A stretch of 64,000 nucleotides of DNA, from assembly GCF_032397745.1 (NCBI RefSeq), contig NZ_CP135921.1, positions 2,170,001-2,234,000 of the forward strand, written 5' to 3'. The stretch comes from Bradyrhizobium prioriisuperbiae (GTDB taxonomy: Bacteria > Pseudomonadota > Alphaproteobacteria > Rhizobiales > Xanthobacteraceae). The position numbers and the translations under genes are program-made. Below the pieces are notes generated by a model. That model did no database searches. It was given only the letters and a program-made list of their open reading frames with translations, and had not been told where the DNA came from. Below, piece after piece: positions 17,739 through 26,481 of this stretch (position 1 is the first letter of the stretch; the number at the start of each line of letters is the position of its first letter).

Positions 17739-19163
17739 TCAGCTCCTCGGCCACGCCAGGCCGGGCGCGCGCTCCGGCGCGCTGGATTTCGGACGCGGTT
17801 TCCTTGCCGGACGCTCCGGCACCGGCTCCGCGGACTCCTTCAACGCGCCGATCTTCCGCAGCGCGGCTTCCGCCGCACGCTCGCCACTCTCCCACGCGCC
17901 GCCGACCGTGCCCCACTGGGTCTCGTGCGTGGCTTCACCCGCAAGGAACAACGCGCCCGAGGGCTCCATCAGCACGCGGCGCCCGGCCTGGCCGCCAGGC
18001 GCGGCCGCCGACATCGCGCCCAGCACATACGGCGCAGCATCCCACCGCGTCGTGCTGGAGCGCTTGATGCTACCAGCAATATCGCTGCCGAACAATTTGA
18101 CCAGCCACTCGGTCGCGAACGCAACCATCGCGGCGTCGCCGCGCGCCGCGAGATCGCGTCCGAAGCTGCCGCCGACATCGACCATGCACAGCGACGAGCC
18201 ACCAATATTGGCGTAGAGAATGCCGGTGCGATTGTCCTTGCTCTGCTCGATCAGAACATCGTCGCGCGACAATCCCAGCGGATTGCCCGGCAGCTCCAGC
18301 GCGATGTGATCGTAGCTGCCGAGCGAGAGCTTCGCCGCCGCCTCAAACTGCCGCTTCGGCAAGTCCGGCGCGAACTTGATCTTGCCTGACGTGAGCACAT
18401 TGGTCGACGCGGTGACGATGACCGCGCGCGCGGCAATAGTGCCGGCGGACGTCTCGACACTGGCGTCGCGATTGCTCCACACAACGCGGGTGGCGGGCGT
18501 CGACAGCGCGACCGGCAGGCCTTCGCCGAGTTTGGCGATCAGGGCGCCGAGCCCGCGACGCGACAAGGCCACGGCATCGCGATGGGTCGAGCGGAATTGA
18601 TCGCCGACCGAAAGATCCTTGAGATCCTTGCCGCCACCGAATGGCCCGAGCAGGAATTCCGCCGTGCCGGCCCAGTCGCCGAGATCTTTCGGCAGCACCG
18701 ACGCGCAGGCGACATCGCTGCGCCGCGCGGCCTCGTCGATGGCGCGATTGGCGCGCACCAGTGTGGCCAGGAAATCCTCCGCTTCGCCCGCGCGCGCGTT
18801 GCGCCGTCCGATCCGGATCTTCTGGCCCTGTGTCGCGGGCGCGATCTCCATCCCCGCGCCGCGCGCCAGCTTGACCAGCGGATGGCTGTCCGGGTTGTAC
18901 AGCCACCAGGCGCCGCGATCGAACGGCACTCCGAAGGTCGTGACATCGGTCTGGCAGCGGCCGCCGATCTGGCCTGTGGCCTCGACCACCAGCACCTTGC
19001 GGCCCGCGGCCACCACCCGCCGCGCCGCGGCGATGCCGGCGGCGCCGGCGCCGATCACGACAATGTCAGCATCGCGCGGCAGCGGCGCGGCAATGGCCCG
19101 CAGCGGGCCGGCTGCGGCCAGACCCAGCGATAGCCCCATCAAACCACGGCGCGTCAGCGGCAT
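17739..19163 (-). CDS. FAD-dependent amine oxidase, twin-arginine signal
   Basis: 474 residues from the ATG at 19163. The N-terminus TRRGLMGLSLGLAAAGPLRAIA is a likely Tat signal, suiting a protein exported with bound FAD. The dinucleotide fold ADIVVIGAGAAGIAAARR ends with the acidic VVEA; GGRCQT is the monoamine oxidase GG motif; and LFLAGEATHETQWGTVGGAWESGERAA is the C-terminal FAD-binding segment. A Pro/Arg/Lys-rich tail of about 30 residues follows the enzyme domain. The substrate amine is unknown. The frame is open to 19310, but that part looks non-coding. Divergent from the YiiX-like gene. Confidence 0.88.
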   Translation of the reverse strand: MPLTRRGLMGLSLGLAAAGPLRAIAAPLPRDADIVVIGAGAAGIAAARRVVAAGRKVLVVEATGQIGGRCQTDVTTFGVPFDRGAWWLYNPDSHPLVKLARGAGMEIAPATQGQKIRIGRRNARAGEAEDFLATLVRANRAIDEAARRSDVACASVLPKDLGDWAGTAEFLLGPFGGGKDLKDLSVGDQFRSTHRDAVALSRRGLGALIAKLGEGLPVALSTPATRVVWSNRDASVETSAGTIAARAVIVTASTNVLTSGKIKFAPDLPKRQFEAAAKLSLGSYDHIALELPGNPLGLSRDDVLIEQSKDNRTGILYANIGGSSLCMVDVGGSFGRDLAARGDAAMVAFATEWLVKLFGSDIAGSIKRSSTTRWDAAPYVLGAMSAAAPGGQAGRRVLMEPSGALFLAGEATHETQWGTVGGAWESGERAAEAALRKIGALKESAEPVPERPARKPRPKSSAPERAPGLAWPRS

Positions 19164-19393
19164 TGCCGGGTTTCCGAAATTGTCATTGGCATGGTTTCCG
19201 AAAGCTTGGCCTGATGGCTCTGGTGCTGGCACAGAGCGCGAACTTGCCGTATTGAGATGCCGTGGGCAACGGTCATGGTTACCTAGGAATGACCGCAATC
19301 GCCGGCCCATGAACCAAATTGCAATGGCTTTCGACCACCATGATGGGCACCAAACAAGCGGCCGGAACGAGCCGCAGCGGGAGAGAGACCCTC

Positions 19394-20281
19394 ATGGGCC
19401 TGATGCTTGATACGGTCGGCAAGTTGATCGCGCGCTACCTCCAGAAGGAGGTGCCCGGATATGAGCCGTTCACACCCAGCGATCCGGAACGGCTGCGCGG
19501 CCTGATCCAGCCCGGTGACGTGCTGCTGGTCGAGGGTAACAACCGCATCTCCGGCATCATCAAGTATCTGACCCAATCGACATGGTCGCATTCGGCGCTG
19601 TTCGTCGGCCCGATCGACGGCGCGTCCGAACCCGACGGCGAGCCGCATGTGCTGATCGAGGCCAATGTGGGCGAGGGCGTGACGTCGGCGCCGCTGTCGA
19701 AATATTATCCCTATCACACCCGTCTCTGCCGTCCGGTGGGACTGTCGTTCGAGGACCGCACCACGGTCTGCCGCTACGCCATCAATCGCATCGGCTTCGG
19801 TTACGACACCAAGAACATCCTCGATCTGATGCGGTTCCTGATCCCGCTGCCGGTGCCGCAGCGCTGGCGGCGGCGCATAATCGCCATGGGATCGGGCGAC
19901 CCGACCAAGATCATCTGCTCGGCGCTGATTGCGCAGGCGTTCGGCGCGGTGCGTTATCCGATCCTGCCGAGGGTCACCGAGGCCGGCAGCCGCCAGGCCC
20001 GCCGCGAAATCCTGCACATCCGCGATTCCTCGCTCTACATGCCGCGCGACTTCGACATCTCGCCCTATTTCGCCATCATCAAACCGACCATCGAGCGCGG
20101 CTTCGACTACACCGCGCTGCATTGGGCGGACAAGCCGAAGCCGCTCGCGGAGGTGGCGGCCGAGGAAGATCCCTTTCCAGCGCGAATCCACCAAGCGCCG
20201 GAGGCGCCGCTCGCGCCAGCCGACGACGTCGTAGTGCCCATGCGTCGACCTGCCGCACGCAGATTGGAACCGGTCGACTGA
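19394..20281 (+). CDS. YiiX/YebB-like permuted papain-fold hydrolase
   Basis: 295 residues. The permuted NlpC/P60 (LRAT-like) pattern is visible: PGDVLLVEG at the start of the fold, the catalytic histidine H66 in STWSHSALFVG, an acidic residue in VLIEA (E89), and the nucleophile C175 in TKIICSALIAQAF placed after the histidine, as in permuted papain-like amidases of the YiiX group. The C-terminal 40 residues are Pro/Ala-rich and probably disordered. No signal peptide is obvious. Such proteins are proposed to act on lipids or peptidoglycan peptides. Start at 19394 after GGGAGAGAG. It lies 120 bp ahead of the EI24-type gene on the same strand. Confidence 0.78.
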   Translation: MGLMLDTVGKLIARYLQKEVPGYEPFTPSDPERLRGLIQPGDVLLVEGNNRISGIIKYLTQSTWSHSALFVGPIDGASEPDGEPHVLIEANVGEGVTSAPLSKYYPYHTRLCRPVGLSFEDRTTVCRYAINRIGFGYDTKNILDLMRFLIPLPVPQRWRRRIIAMGSGDPTKIICSALIAQAFGAVRYPILPRVTEAGSRQARREILHIRDSSLYMPRDFDISPYFAIIKPTIERGFDYTALHWADKPKPLAEVAAEEDPFPARIHQAPEAPLAPADDVVVPMRRPAARRLEPVD

Positions 20282-20400
20282 ACCGCCGCAGACACCCACA
20301 AGCCTCGTTCTCCGCAAGATCTTGCATCCCAGCCCCGGCATATCTAACTCTGCCTGCGATTTTGCGGCATCGCGGTGATGTCCCGCGCCAGGAGAACGAA

Positions 20401-21150
20401 ATGCTCGACGCGGCCGTCAAAGCCCTGTCCCAGATGTTGTCGGCCCCGATGCGCGCCATCCTGTGGAAGGCAATCGGCCTGTCGCTGGTGCTCATCGTGG
20501 TTGCGGGCATCGGACTGCAGCGCCTGCTGACCTGGTTCGCCGGCTCCGGCGAAGCCTGGATCGAGGCCTCGCTCGGGCCGGACTATCACACGGCCATCAA
20601 TGTGCTGGCCTGGATCATCTCGATCGCCGCCAGCCTCGGCATCGTGTTCGGCGCCGTGTTCCTGATGCCGGCAATCACCTCGTTCGTGGCGAGTTTCTTC
20701 GTCGACGACATCGCCGACCATGTCGAGCGCGAGCATTATCCGGCCGAGCGTGTTGGCACCGCGCTGCCGCCCGGCGTCGCGGTGATGGAAGGCAGCAAGA
20801 CCGCGCTGTTGACCATCCTGGTCTATTTGGTCGCGCTGCCGTTCGTGTTCCTCGCCGGCGCCGGCTTCATCGTGTTCTTCATCGCCACAGCCTGGCTGCT
20901 TGGCCGCGAGTATTTCGAACTCGCCGCCATGCGCTTCAGGCCGCCTGCGGAAGCAAAGGCGATGCGCAAGCAAAACAGCGCCATGGTGTTCACGGCCGGT
21001 CTCTTCATCGCCGCGTTCGTCTCGATTCCGATCGTCAATCTGGCAACGCCGCTGTTCGGCATGGCCTTCATGGTTCACATGCACAAGCGGCTGTCGGGAC
21101 CGCGGCCGGAGCTGATCGAGCCGGGCCGGATCAAGGTGCCGACAACTTAA
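20401..21150 (+). CDS. EI24/CysZ-like integral membrane protein
   Basis: 249 residues with four to six hydrophobic segments: LSLVLIVVAGIGL, AWIISIAASLGIVFGAVFLMP, LVYLVALPFVFLAGAGFIVFFIATAWLL and FIAAFVSIPIVNLATPLFGMAFM. The motifs REYFELAAMRF and PIVNLATPLFGMAFM are those of the EI24/CysZ family, related to sulfate uptake channels. The ATG at 20401 follows AGGAGAACGA. The frame runs open for a long way upstream only because it shadows the previous gene. A role in transport or envelope maintenance is plausible; the sulfate assignment is not safe. Confidence 0.85.
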   Translation: MLDAAVKALSQMLSAPMRAILWKAIGLSLVLIVVAGIGLQRLLTWFAGSGEAWIEASLGPDYHTAINVLAWIISIAASLGIVFGAVFLMPAITSFVASFFVDDIADHVEREHYPAERVGTALPPGVAVMEGSKTALLTILVYLVALPFVFLAGAGFIVFFIATAWLLGREYFELAAMRFRPPAEAKAMRKQNSAMVFTAGLFIAAFVSIPIVNLATPLFGMAFMVHMHKRLSGPRPELIEPGRIKVPTT

Positions 21151-21158
21151 GCTGGCGC

Positions 21159-22148
21159 CTATTGCGGCTCGATGCCCGCGTCCTTGATCAGGCGCGTCCA
21201 CAGCACGAGCTGGTCCCTGACGAATTTGTCGAGCTCTTCCGGTGTGCCGGAAAACGGCTCCATGCCGAGTTCGGACAGCCGCGCCTTGACCTCCGGCTTC
21301 TCGACGATCTTGCGGACCTCGGTGTTGAGCCGCGTCACGATCTCCTTCGGCATGTTGGCCGGACCGAACCAGGCCTGCCATGAGCTGATATCGAAGTCCG
21401 GCACGCCGGCTTCCTGCATGGTCGGCAGCTCAGGCATGAGCGAGGAACGATAGGTGGTGGTGACCGCAAGCGCGCGCAGCGCGCCTTCCTTGACGTGAGG
21501 CAGGCCGGTCGGGATGTCGACGAACATCATGCTGACACGGCCGCCGATCACGTCGGTCAACGCCGGCGGCGAGCTGCGATAGGGCACGTGCAGGAGATCG
21601 ATGCCGGCCCGCCGCGCAAAGGTCGCTCCGGAAACGCTCGCCGACGAACTGCCGCTGGCATAGCTGAACTTGCCGGGCGCCCCCTTGGCCAGCGCCACCA
21701 GTTCAAGAACATTCTTTGCCGGCACGTCGGGGTGGATCAGCAGCATGAACGGCAGATCGCCGGTGCGTGCGATCGGCGTGAAATCCTTGATCGGATCATA
21801 GCTCATGGTCTTGAGCAGGCTCGGATTGGCCGAGTGCGTGGTGTTGGTGGTGACAAACAGCGTGTAACCGTCGGGCGCCGCACGCGCGACATAGGTCGCC
21901 GCGATCGAGCCATTGGCACCCGACTTGTTTTCGATCACCGTACCGACGCCAAGCGCCACGCTCAGATGCTGTGCGATGATCCGCGTCGTGGTATCGGTGC
22001 CGCTGCCGCCGGCAAACGGCAGCACCAAAGTAATGGTGCGGGTCGGATAAGACGATTGTGCCAGCGCGGTGGTTCCGCCACCGAATGGCGTGGCCGCGAT
22101 CATGGATCCGAAACCGAGCTGTCCCAATCTCCGTCGTGAAATTTCCAT
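21159..22148 (-). CDS. Tripartite tricarboxylate transporter binding protein (Bug family, orphan)
   Basis: 329-residue periplasmic binding protein. The signal region SRRRLGQLGFGSMIAATPFGGGTTALA looks twin-arginine-like. The family segments are YPTRTITLVLPFAGGSGTDTTTRIIAQHL, VIENKSGANGSIAATYVARAAPDGYTLF, FSYASGSSSASV and LPTMQEAGVPDFDISSWQAWFGP. Members bind small carboxylates between two lobes, usually through the backbone of the GGSGTDTTTR turn. No TctA or TctB permease genes are nearby; orphan Bug proteins are common in this group. Convergent with the EI24-type gene, 8 bp apart. Confidence 0.9.
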   Translation of the reverse strand: MEISRRRLGQLGFGSMIAATPFGGGTTALAQSSYPTRTITLVLPFAGGSGTDTTTRIIAQHLSVALGVGTVIENKSGANGSIAATYVARAAPDGYTLFVTTNTTHSANPSLLKTMSYDPIKDFTPIARTGDLPFMLLIHPDVPAKNVLELVALAKGAPGKFSYASGSSSASVSGATFARRAGIDLLHVPYRSSPPALTDVIGGRVSMMFVDIPTGLPHVKEGALRALAVTTTYRSSLMPELPTMQEAGVPDFDISSWQAWFGPANMPKEIVTRLNTEVRKIVEKPEVKARLSELGMEPFSGTPEELDKFVRDQLVLWTRLIKDAGIEPQ

Positions 22149-22302
22149 GAGCCGTCCCTCAAGACTATTGTGCCATGCAGCGTCGAGCGCCGCTTGGGCG
22201 GCAGGCTAACGGGCCGAACACAAAACGCAAAGGCTTGGGAGATCGATCCCGGTCAGAATCTTTCGGCAAAATCCGCGGCGCGAAATTTCCGAACCGCTGC
22301 TC

Positions 22303-23118
22303 TCAAACGGCCTTTTCGGGCCAGCGGCAGAGATCGTTGATCAGGCAGACGTCGCAGCGCGGCTTGCGCGCGATGCAGATGTAACGGCCGTGCAGGATCA
22401 ACCAGTGGTGCGCATGGCGCTTGAATTCCGCCGGGATGATGCGCTCAAGCCCGAGCTCCACCTCCAGCGGCGTCTTGCCGGGCGCGAGACCCGTGCGATT
22501 GCCGAGCCGGAACAGATGAGTGTCCACCGCAATGGTCGGCTCGCCGAACGCCATGTTGAGCACCACATTGGCGGTCTTGCGGCCGACGCCGGGCAGCGCT
22601 TCCAGCGCTTCGCGACTGCGCGGCACTTCACTGTCGTGATGTTCGATCAGCAGCCGCGACAGCGCCATCACGTTCTTGGCCTTGTTGCGATAGAGCCCGA
22701 TGGTCTTGATCATGTCGCGGACACGATCCTCGCCCAGCGCGATCATTTTCTGCGGCGTGTCGGCGATGGGAAACAAATTCCGCGTTGCCTTGTTCACGCC
22801 GACGTCGGTGGCCTGGGCCGACAATGCCACCGCCACCAGCAGCGTATAGGGATTGAGATGCTCCAGCTCGCCTTTCGGCTCCGGATTCGCCTCACGAAAC
22901 CGGCTGAACGCGTCGACGACTTCGGCCGCGCTCCAAGGTTTTAGAGATTTGGGTTTGAGCGCCTTCAATTTCAGAGCTTTAGATTTCGCAGTCTTTGATC
23001 GCGCCGACGCGACCGGCGTCTTGCCGGCGATTCGCGGGGCGGTCTTCCCAGCTGTTTTTGCAACCTTGGTTTCGGAGGTTTTGGTTTTTGCTGCCGAACC
23101 GCTCGTCTTTTTTGCCAT
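22303..23118 (-). CDS. nth: Endonuclease III with a lysine-rich N-terminal tail
   Basis: DNA N-glycosylase/AP lyase that removes oxidised pyrimidines. 271 residues from the ATG at 23118. The first 60 residues are a Lys/Ala/Thr/Ser-rich tail with a repeated KALK motif. The catalytic domain follows with the helix-hairpin-helix LPGVGRKTANVV (K181 is the Schiff-base lysine), D199 in AVDTHLFRLGNRTG, and the [4Fe-4S] ligands C248, C255, C258 and C264. The enterobacterial enzyme is about 210 residues and lacks the tail. Divergent from the DUF2244 gene with only 22 bp between start codons, so promoters must overlap or lie within one gene. Confidence 0.95.
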   Translation of the reverse strand: MAKKTSGSAAKTKTSETKVAKTAGKTAPRIAGKTPVASARSKTAKSKALKLKALKPKSLKPWSAAEVVDAFSRFREANPEPKGELEHLNPYTLLVAVALSAQATDVGVNKATRNLFPIADTPQKMIALGEDRVRDMIKTIGLYRNKAKNVMALSRLLIEHHDSEVPRSREALEALPGVGRKTANVVLNMAFGEPTIAVDTHLFRLGNRTGLAPGKTPLEVELGLERIIPAEFKRHAHHWLILHGRYICIARKPRCDVCLINDLCRWPEKAV

Positions 23119-23140
23119 GATGTTCGTATAATGAACCGTC

Positions 23141-23659
23141 ATGACCTCGGGCAACGATTTTGATCAGGGACCGCAGCCGACGCTGTTCACAGCCCGCCTG
23201 ACGCCGCACCGGTCGCTGAACCGCACCGGCTTCATCGTGCTGATGGCCTTCATCAGCGCCGTCAGCTTCGCGGCCGGGGTGGCGTTCCTGCTGATGGGCG
23301 CCTGGCCGGTGTTCGGCTTCTTCGGGCTCGACGTGCTGGTGATCTACTGGGCCTTCAAGGTGAACTTTCGCGACGCCCGCGCCTATGAGGACATCAGCGT
23401 GTCCTATTCCGAACTGCGCCTGCGCCGGGTCAGCCCTCAGGGCCACGCCATGGAATGGGTGCTCAACCCGCTGTGGATCCGCATCGATCGCGAGGTGCAT
23501 GAGGAGTTCGGCGTGGAGCGGCTTTATCTGGTGGCGCGCGGCCAGCAGATCGCTTTGGCGCGCTTCCTCGGGCCCTCCGAAAAAGACAGTTTTTACAAAG
23601 CCTTGTCCGCCGCGCTGCAGGAGGCGCGGCGCGGTCCCACCTACAATCCGATAGTCTGA
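23141..23659 (+). CDS. DUF2244 integral membrane protein
   Basis: 172 residues. Two transmembrane segments (about residues 30-53 and 56-71) are followed by a cytoplasmic beta-rich domain with VNFRDARAYEDISVSYSELRLRRVSP and WVLNPLWIRIDRE, the conserved pattern of DUF2244 (COG5488). The family is widespread in alphaproteobacteria and its function is unknown. It starts 22 bp from the divergent nth gene, and is followed after 54 bp by the Ada-like gene, so a repair-linked cluster is possible but unproven. Confidence 0.85.
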   Translation: MTSGNDFDQGPQPTLFTARLTPHRSLNRTGFIVLMAFISAVSFAAGVAFLLMGAWPVFGFFGLDVLVIYWAFKVNFRDARAYEDISVSYSELRLRRVSPQGHAMEWVLNPLWIRIDREVHEEFGVERLYLVARGQQIALARFLGPSEKDSFYKALSAALQEARRGPTYNPIV

Positions 23660-23713
23660 GGCCGAGTCGGGAATCGGGTGGTTCGGACATCCGCCCGGGC
23701 TTACATTTGAGCC

Positions 23714-24610
23714 ATGATGAACCTTGCCATGAATGATCAACGCCTGACCAAACCCGGTCCGCAGAATGCCGCGCTGCGCGACTACGATTCCGTGCGCCGC
23801 GCCATCGCCTACATCTCGGAGCACTGGCGCGCCCAGCCGACGATCGAATCGATCGCGGAAGCGGCCAGCGTCACGCCGGATGAGCTGCACCACCTGTTTC
23901 GCCGCTGGGCGGGCCTCACCCCGAAAGCCTTCATGCAGGCGCTGACGCTGGATCACGCCAAGGGCCTGCTGCGCTCGTCCGCCAGCGTGCTCGATGCCGC
24001 GCTGGATTCCGGACTGTCGGGGCCGGGACGGCTGCACGATCTGTTCGTCACTCACGAATCGATGTCGCCGGGGGAATGGAAAGCCGGCGGCGCCGGCATG
24101 ACGCTTATCTATGGCTTTCACGCCTCGCCATTCGGCACCGCGATCGTGATTTCAAGCGGCCGCGGCCTTGCCGGTCTCGCGTTCGCCGATCCCGGCGAAG
24201 AGCGCACCGCGTTCGCCGACATGCAGCGGCGCTGGCCCAATGCCACCTTTATCGAGGATCACCCCGGCACTGCTGGCCTCGCCCAGCGCATTTTCGACGC
24301 CAAGCTGTGGCGGCCGGACCAGCCGCTGCGCGTGACCATGATCGGCACCGACTTCGAGGTCCGGGTGTGGGAGACGTTGTTGAAGATCCCGATGGGATGC
24401 GCGTCGACCTACGGCGACATCGCCGCCAAAATCGAACGGCCGACCGCCTCCCGGGCCGTTGGGGCCGCCGTTGGCAAGAACCCGCTGTCGTTCGTGGTGC
24501 CCTGCCATCGCGTGCTCGGCAAAAGCGGGGCCCTAACAGGATACCACTGGGGTATCACCCGAAAGCAGGCCATGCTGGGCTGGGAGGCCGGGCAGGTCGG
24601 AATGAACTGA
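23714..24610 (+). CDS. AraC-type regulator fused to O6-alkylguanine-DNA methyltransferase (Ada-like)
   Basis: 298 residues. An AraC/XylS-type helix-turn-helix region (about 28-122, with IESIAEAASVTPDELHHLFRRWAGLTPKAF) is joined to a methyltransferase domain (about 130-298). The active site PCHRV places the alkyl-acceptor at C264, preceded by the RAVGAAVGKNP arginine-finger region. The N-terminal zinc domain of E. coli Ada, which accepts methyl groups from phosphotriesters and activates the protein, is absent. It could still self-regulate by another signal or act mainly as a repair enzyme. Start ATG at 23714; a second ATG follows directly. Confidence 0.9.
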   Translation: MMNLAMNDQRLTKPGPQNAALRDYDSVRRAIAYISEHWRAQPTIESIAEAASVTPDELHHLFRRWAGLTPKAFMQALTLDHAKGLLRSSASVLDAALDSGLSGPGRLHDLFVTHESMSPGEWKAGGAGMTLIYGFHASPFGTAIVISSGRGLAGLAFADPGEERTAFADMQRRWPNATFIEDHPGTAGLAQRIFDAKLWRPDQPLRVTMIGTDFEVRVWETLLKIPMGCASTYGDIAAKIERPTASRAVGAAVGKNPLSFVVPCHRVLGKSGALTGYHWGITRKQAMLGWEAGQVGMN

Positions 24611-24638
24611 CCCTTCGCCTCCCCCATTGACGATTTTT

Positions 24639-24671
24639 CCAAGATAATGGATTATCTATCCATCTTATTGG
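24639..24671. promoter_or_regulatory. Palindromic operator in front of the XRE/cupin gene
   Basis: CCAAGATAATGGAT (24639-24652) and ATCCATCTTATTGG (24658-24671) form an inverted repeat matching at 11 of 14 positions, centred nine bases before the ribosome site. It includes TATCTAT-like -10 sequence. Position and symmetry suggest binding by the XRE protein encoded just downstream. Confidence 0.6.
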
Positions 24672-24679
24672 AAAATCCG

Positions 24680-25243
24680 ATGACTGAGCCAGGCATCAAC
24701 CAGCAGATCGCCGCGCGGGTGCGCCAGCTGCGGACCCAGCGCGCTTTGTCGCTGGAGGCACTGGCCGACCAGAGCGGGGTCAGCCGCTCGATGATTTCCC
24801 TGATCGAGCGGGCGGAAGCGAGCCCCACCGCCGTGGTGCTGGAAAAGCTGGCGGCCGGCCTGAACATGCCGCTGGCGGCGCTGTTCGAGCCCAAAACGCG
24901 TGCCTCCGGCCCCGTTGCGCTGAGGCAGGACCAGCCGGTCTGGCGCGACCCCGGATCGGGTTATCTGCGTCGCAACGTGTCGCCTCCGGGCAATCTGACC
25001 CCGATCCAGATCGTGGAGGTGGAATTTCCCGCGGGCGCGCGCGTGGCCTATGAGAGCGGCGGCCGTCAAACCCCGATCCATCATCAGGTCTGGGTGCTGG
25101 AAGGCGCCATCGACGTCACCATCGGCGACGAGTGGTACGCGCTCGAGAGCGGTGATTGCCTGGCGTTCGTGCTGGACCAGCCGACCACCTATCACAATGT
25201 CAGGAACAAGCCGGCGCGCTACGCGGTGGTGATCACCTCATGA
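24680..25243 (+). CDS. XRE-family regulator with C-terminal cupin sensor domain
   Basis: 187 residues. Helix-turn-helix at about residues 8-62 (VRQLRTQRALSLEALADQSGVSRSMISLIERAEASPTAVVLEKLAAGL), then a cupin domain (about 95-185) with HHQVWVLEGAIDVTIGDEWYALESGDCLAFVLDQPTTYHN, whose His/Glu/His pattern could bind a metal or small ligand. I prefer the ATG at 24680, after TTGGAAAA, to the ATG at 24647, because the latter lies inside the operator palindrome. Its stop overlaps the GNAT start (ATGA), so the regulator and acetyltransferase form an operon, probably autoregulated. Confidence 0.88.
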   Translation: MTEPGINQQIAARVRQLRTQRALSLEALADQSGVSRSMISLIERAEASPTAVVLEKLAAGLNMPLAALFEPKTRASGPVALRQDQPVWRDPGSGYLRRNVSPPGNLTPIQIVEVEFPAGARVAYESGGRQTPIHHQVWVLEGAIDVTIGDEWYALESGDCLAFVLDQPTTYHNVRNKPARYAVVITS

Positions 25244-25776
25244 CGACACCGCCCCCCGACGACATCACGATCGACAGGCTCGACGAGTTGCGTGAAGCGG
25301 ACGTTGCCCAGCTCGCCGACGTGCTGATCGATTGCGTCGATGGCGGCGCGTCGGTCAGTTTCATGCAGCCGCTCTCGCCTGACAAAGCCCGGGCGTTCTG
25401 GCGCGGCCAGACGCACGACATCACTGATAGCAAACGCATCGTGCTGGTGGCGCGTGACGCCAAGGGCATCATCGGCACTGTGCAGGTGATCTGCGCACAA
25501 CCGGACAACCAGCCGCACCGTGCGGATATTGCGAAGATGCTGGTGCACCGTCGCGCACGCAAACGCGGCATCGGCGCCAAACTGATGCGATCAGCGGAAG
25601 ATGCGGCACGCGCCGCCGGCAAGACACTGCTGGTGCTCGACACCGTCACCGGCGGCGATGCCGAGCGGCTCTACGCGCGGCTCGGCTGGGTGTTTGTCGG
25701 CATCGTACCGGACTACGCGCTGTGGCCGCAGGGTGGTCTCTGCAGCACCAGCTTCTATTATCGCAAGCTTGCGTGA
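25240..25776 (+). CDS. GNAT-family N-acetyltransferase
   Basis: 178 residues with the acetyl-CoA binding motif A in ADIAKMLVHRRARKRGIGAKLMRSAEDAARAAG (R-x-x-G-I-G) and a motif B-like LYARLGWVFVGIVPDYALWPQG. The substrate is unknown; the family includes small-molecule and antibiotic acetyltransferases. It is translationally coupled to the XRE/cupin regulator (four-base overlap), so the regulator probably responds to the compound acetylated here. Its stop codon abuts the convergent gpmA stop with no gap. Confidence 0.87.
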   Translation: MTTPPPDDITIDRLDELREADVAQLADVLIDCVDGGASVSFMQPLSPDKARAFWRGQTHDITDSKRIVLVARDAKGIIGTVQVICAQPDNQPHRADIAKMLVHRRARKRGIGAKLMRSAEDAARAAGKTLLVLDTVTGGDAERLYARLGWVFVGIVPDYALWPQGGLCSTSFYYRKLA

Positions 25777-26400
25777 TTACCGGCCCAGATCGACCTTCGA
25801 GGCCACGGTGGAGTCGTCATTCAGCGTGTAGATGATCGGCGCGCCGGTCGCGAGTTCGCGCTTGAGGATCTGCTCCGGCGACAGCTTTTCCAGCACCATG
25901 ATCAGCGCCCGCAGCGAATTGCCGTGGGCCGAAATCAGGGTGCGCTTGCCGCGCATGACGAACGGCAGGATTTCCTGCACATAATACGGCAGCGTGCGCG
26001 CCAGCGTATCCTTCAGGCTCTCGCCACCGGGCGGCGGCACGTCGTAGGAGCGCCGCCAGATCAGCACCTGCTCCTCGCCCCATTTGGCGCGGGCGTCGTC
26101 CTTGTTCAGTCCCGAGAGATCGCCGTAGTCACGCTCGTTCAGCGCTTCGTCCTGGATCACCGGAAGGCTGGGCTGGCCGAGCTCGGCGAGCGCCAGTTTG
26201 AGCGTGTGCTGCGCGCGGGTCAGCGCCGAGGTGAAGGCGATATCGAACTCGAGGCCCTGCGCCTTCAGCTTGCGGCCTGCCTCTTTGGCTTCCGCGACGC
26301 CCTGCTCGGTGAGGTCGGGATCCTTCCAGCCGGTGAACAGGTTTTTCAGGTTCCATTCGCTCTGGCCATGGCGGACCAGCACAAGACAACGATCGCTCAT
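25777..26400 (-). CDS. gpmA: 2,3-bisphosphoglycerate-dependent phosphoglycerate mutase
   Basis: Interconverts 3- and 2-phosphoglycerate. 207 residues with the phosphohistidine motif [10 protein letters not shown] (H11), the dPGM-specific [25 protein letters not shown], and the second active-site segment [13 protein letters not shown]. The product is shorter than the roughly 250-residue enterobacterial form, as is usual in Rhizobiales. Start at 26400; the longer frame to 26511 runs through a palindromic repeat and is not coding. It lies downstream of dapB on the same strand, separated by two palindromes. Confidence 0.94.
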   Translation of the reverse strand: MSDRCLVLVRHGQSEWNLKNLFTGWKDPDLTEQGVAEAKEAGRKLKAQGLEFDIAFTSALTRAQHTLKLALAELGQPSLPVIQDEALNERDYGDLSGLNKDDARAKWGEEQVLIWRRSYDVPPPGGESLKDTLARTLPYYVQEILPFVMRGKRTLISAHGNSLRALIMVLEKLSPEQILKRELATGAPIIYTLNDDSTVASKVDLGR

Positions 26401-26420
26401 TCTTGAAGCTTCCGGTTTTA

Positions 26421-26469
26421 GAGCCTGATCCGGAAAAGTGGGAACCGGTTTTCCGAAAAGATCAGGCTC
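26421..26469. repeat. Extragenic palindrome, AAAGTGG-CCGGTTT family, copy 3
   Basis: Arms GAGCCTGATC and GATCAGGCTC are exact inverse repeats around the core CCGGAAAAGTGG, a spacer, and CCGGTTTTCCG. The core matches the two units after rplT, while the arms differ yet remain self-complementary. Confidence 0.85.
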
Positions 26470-26481
26470 AAACAAAGAAAT

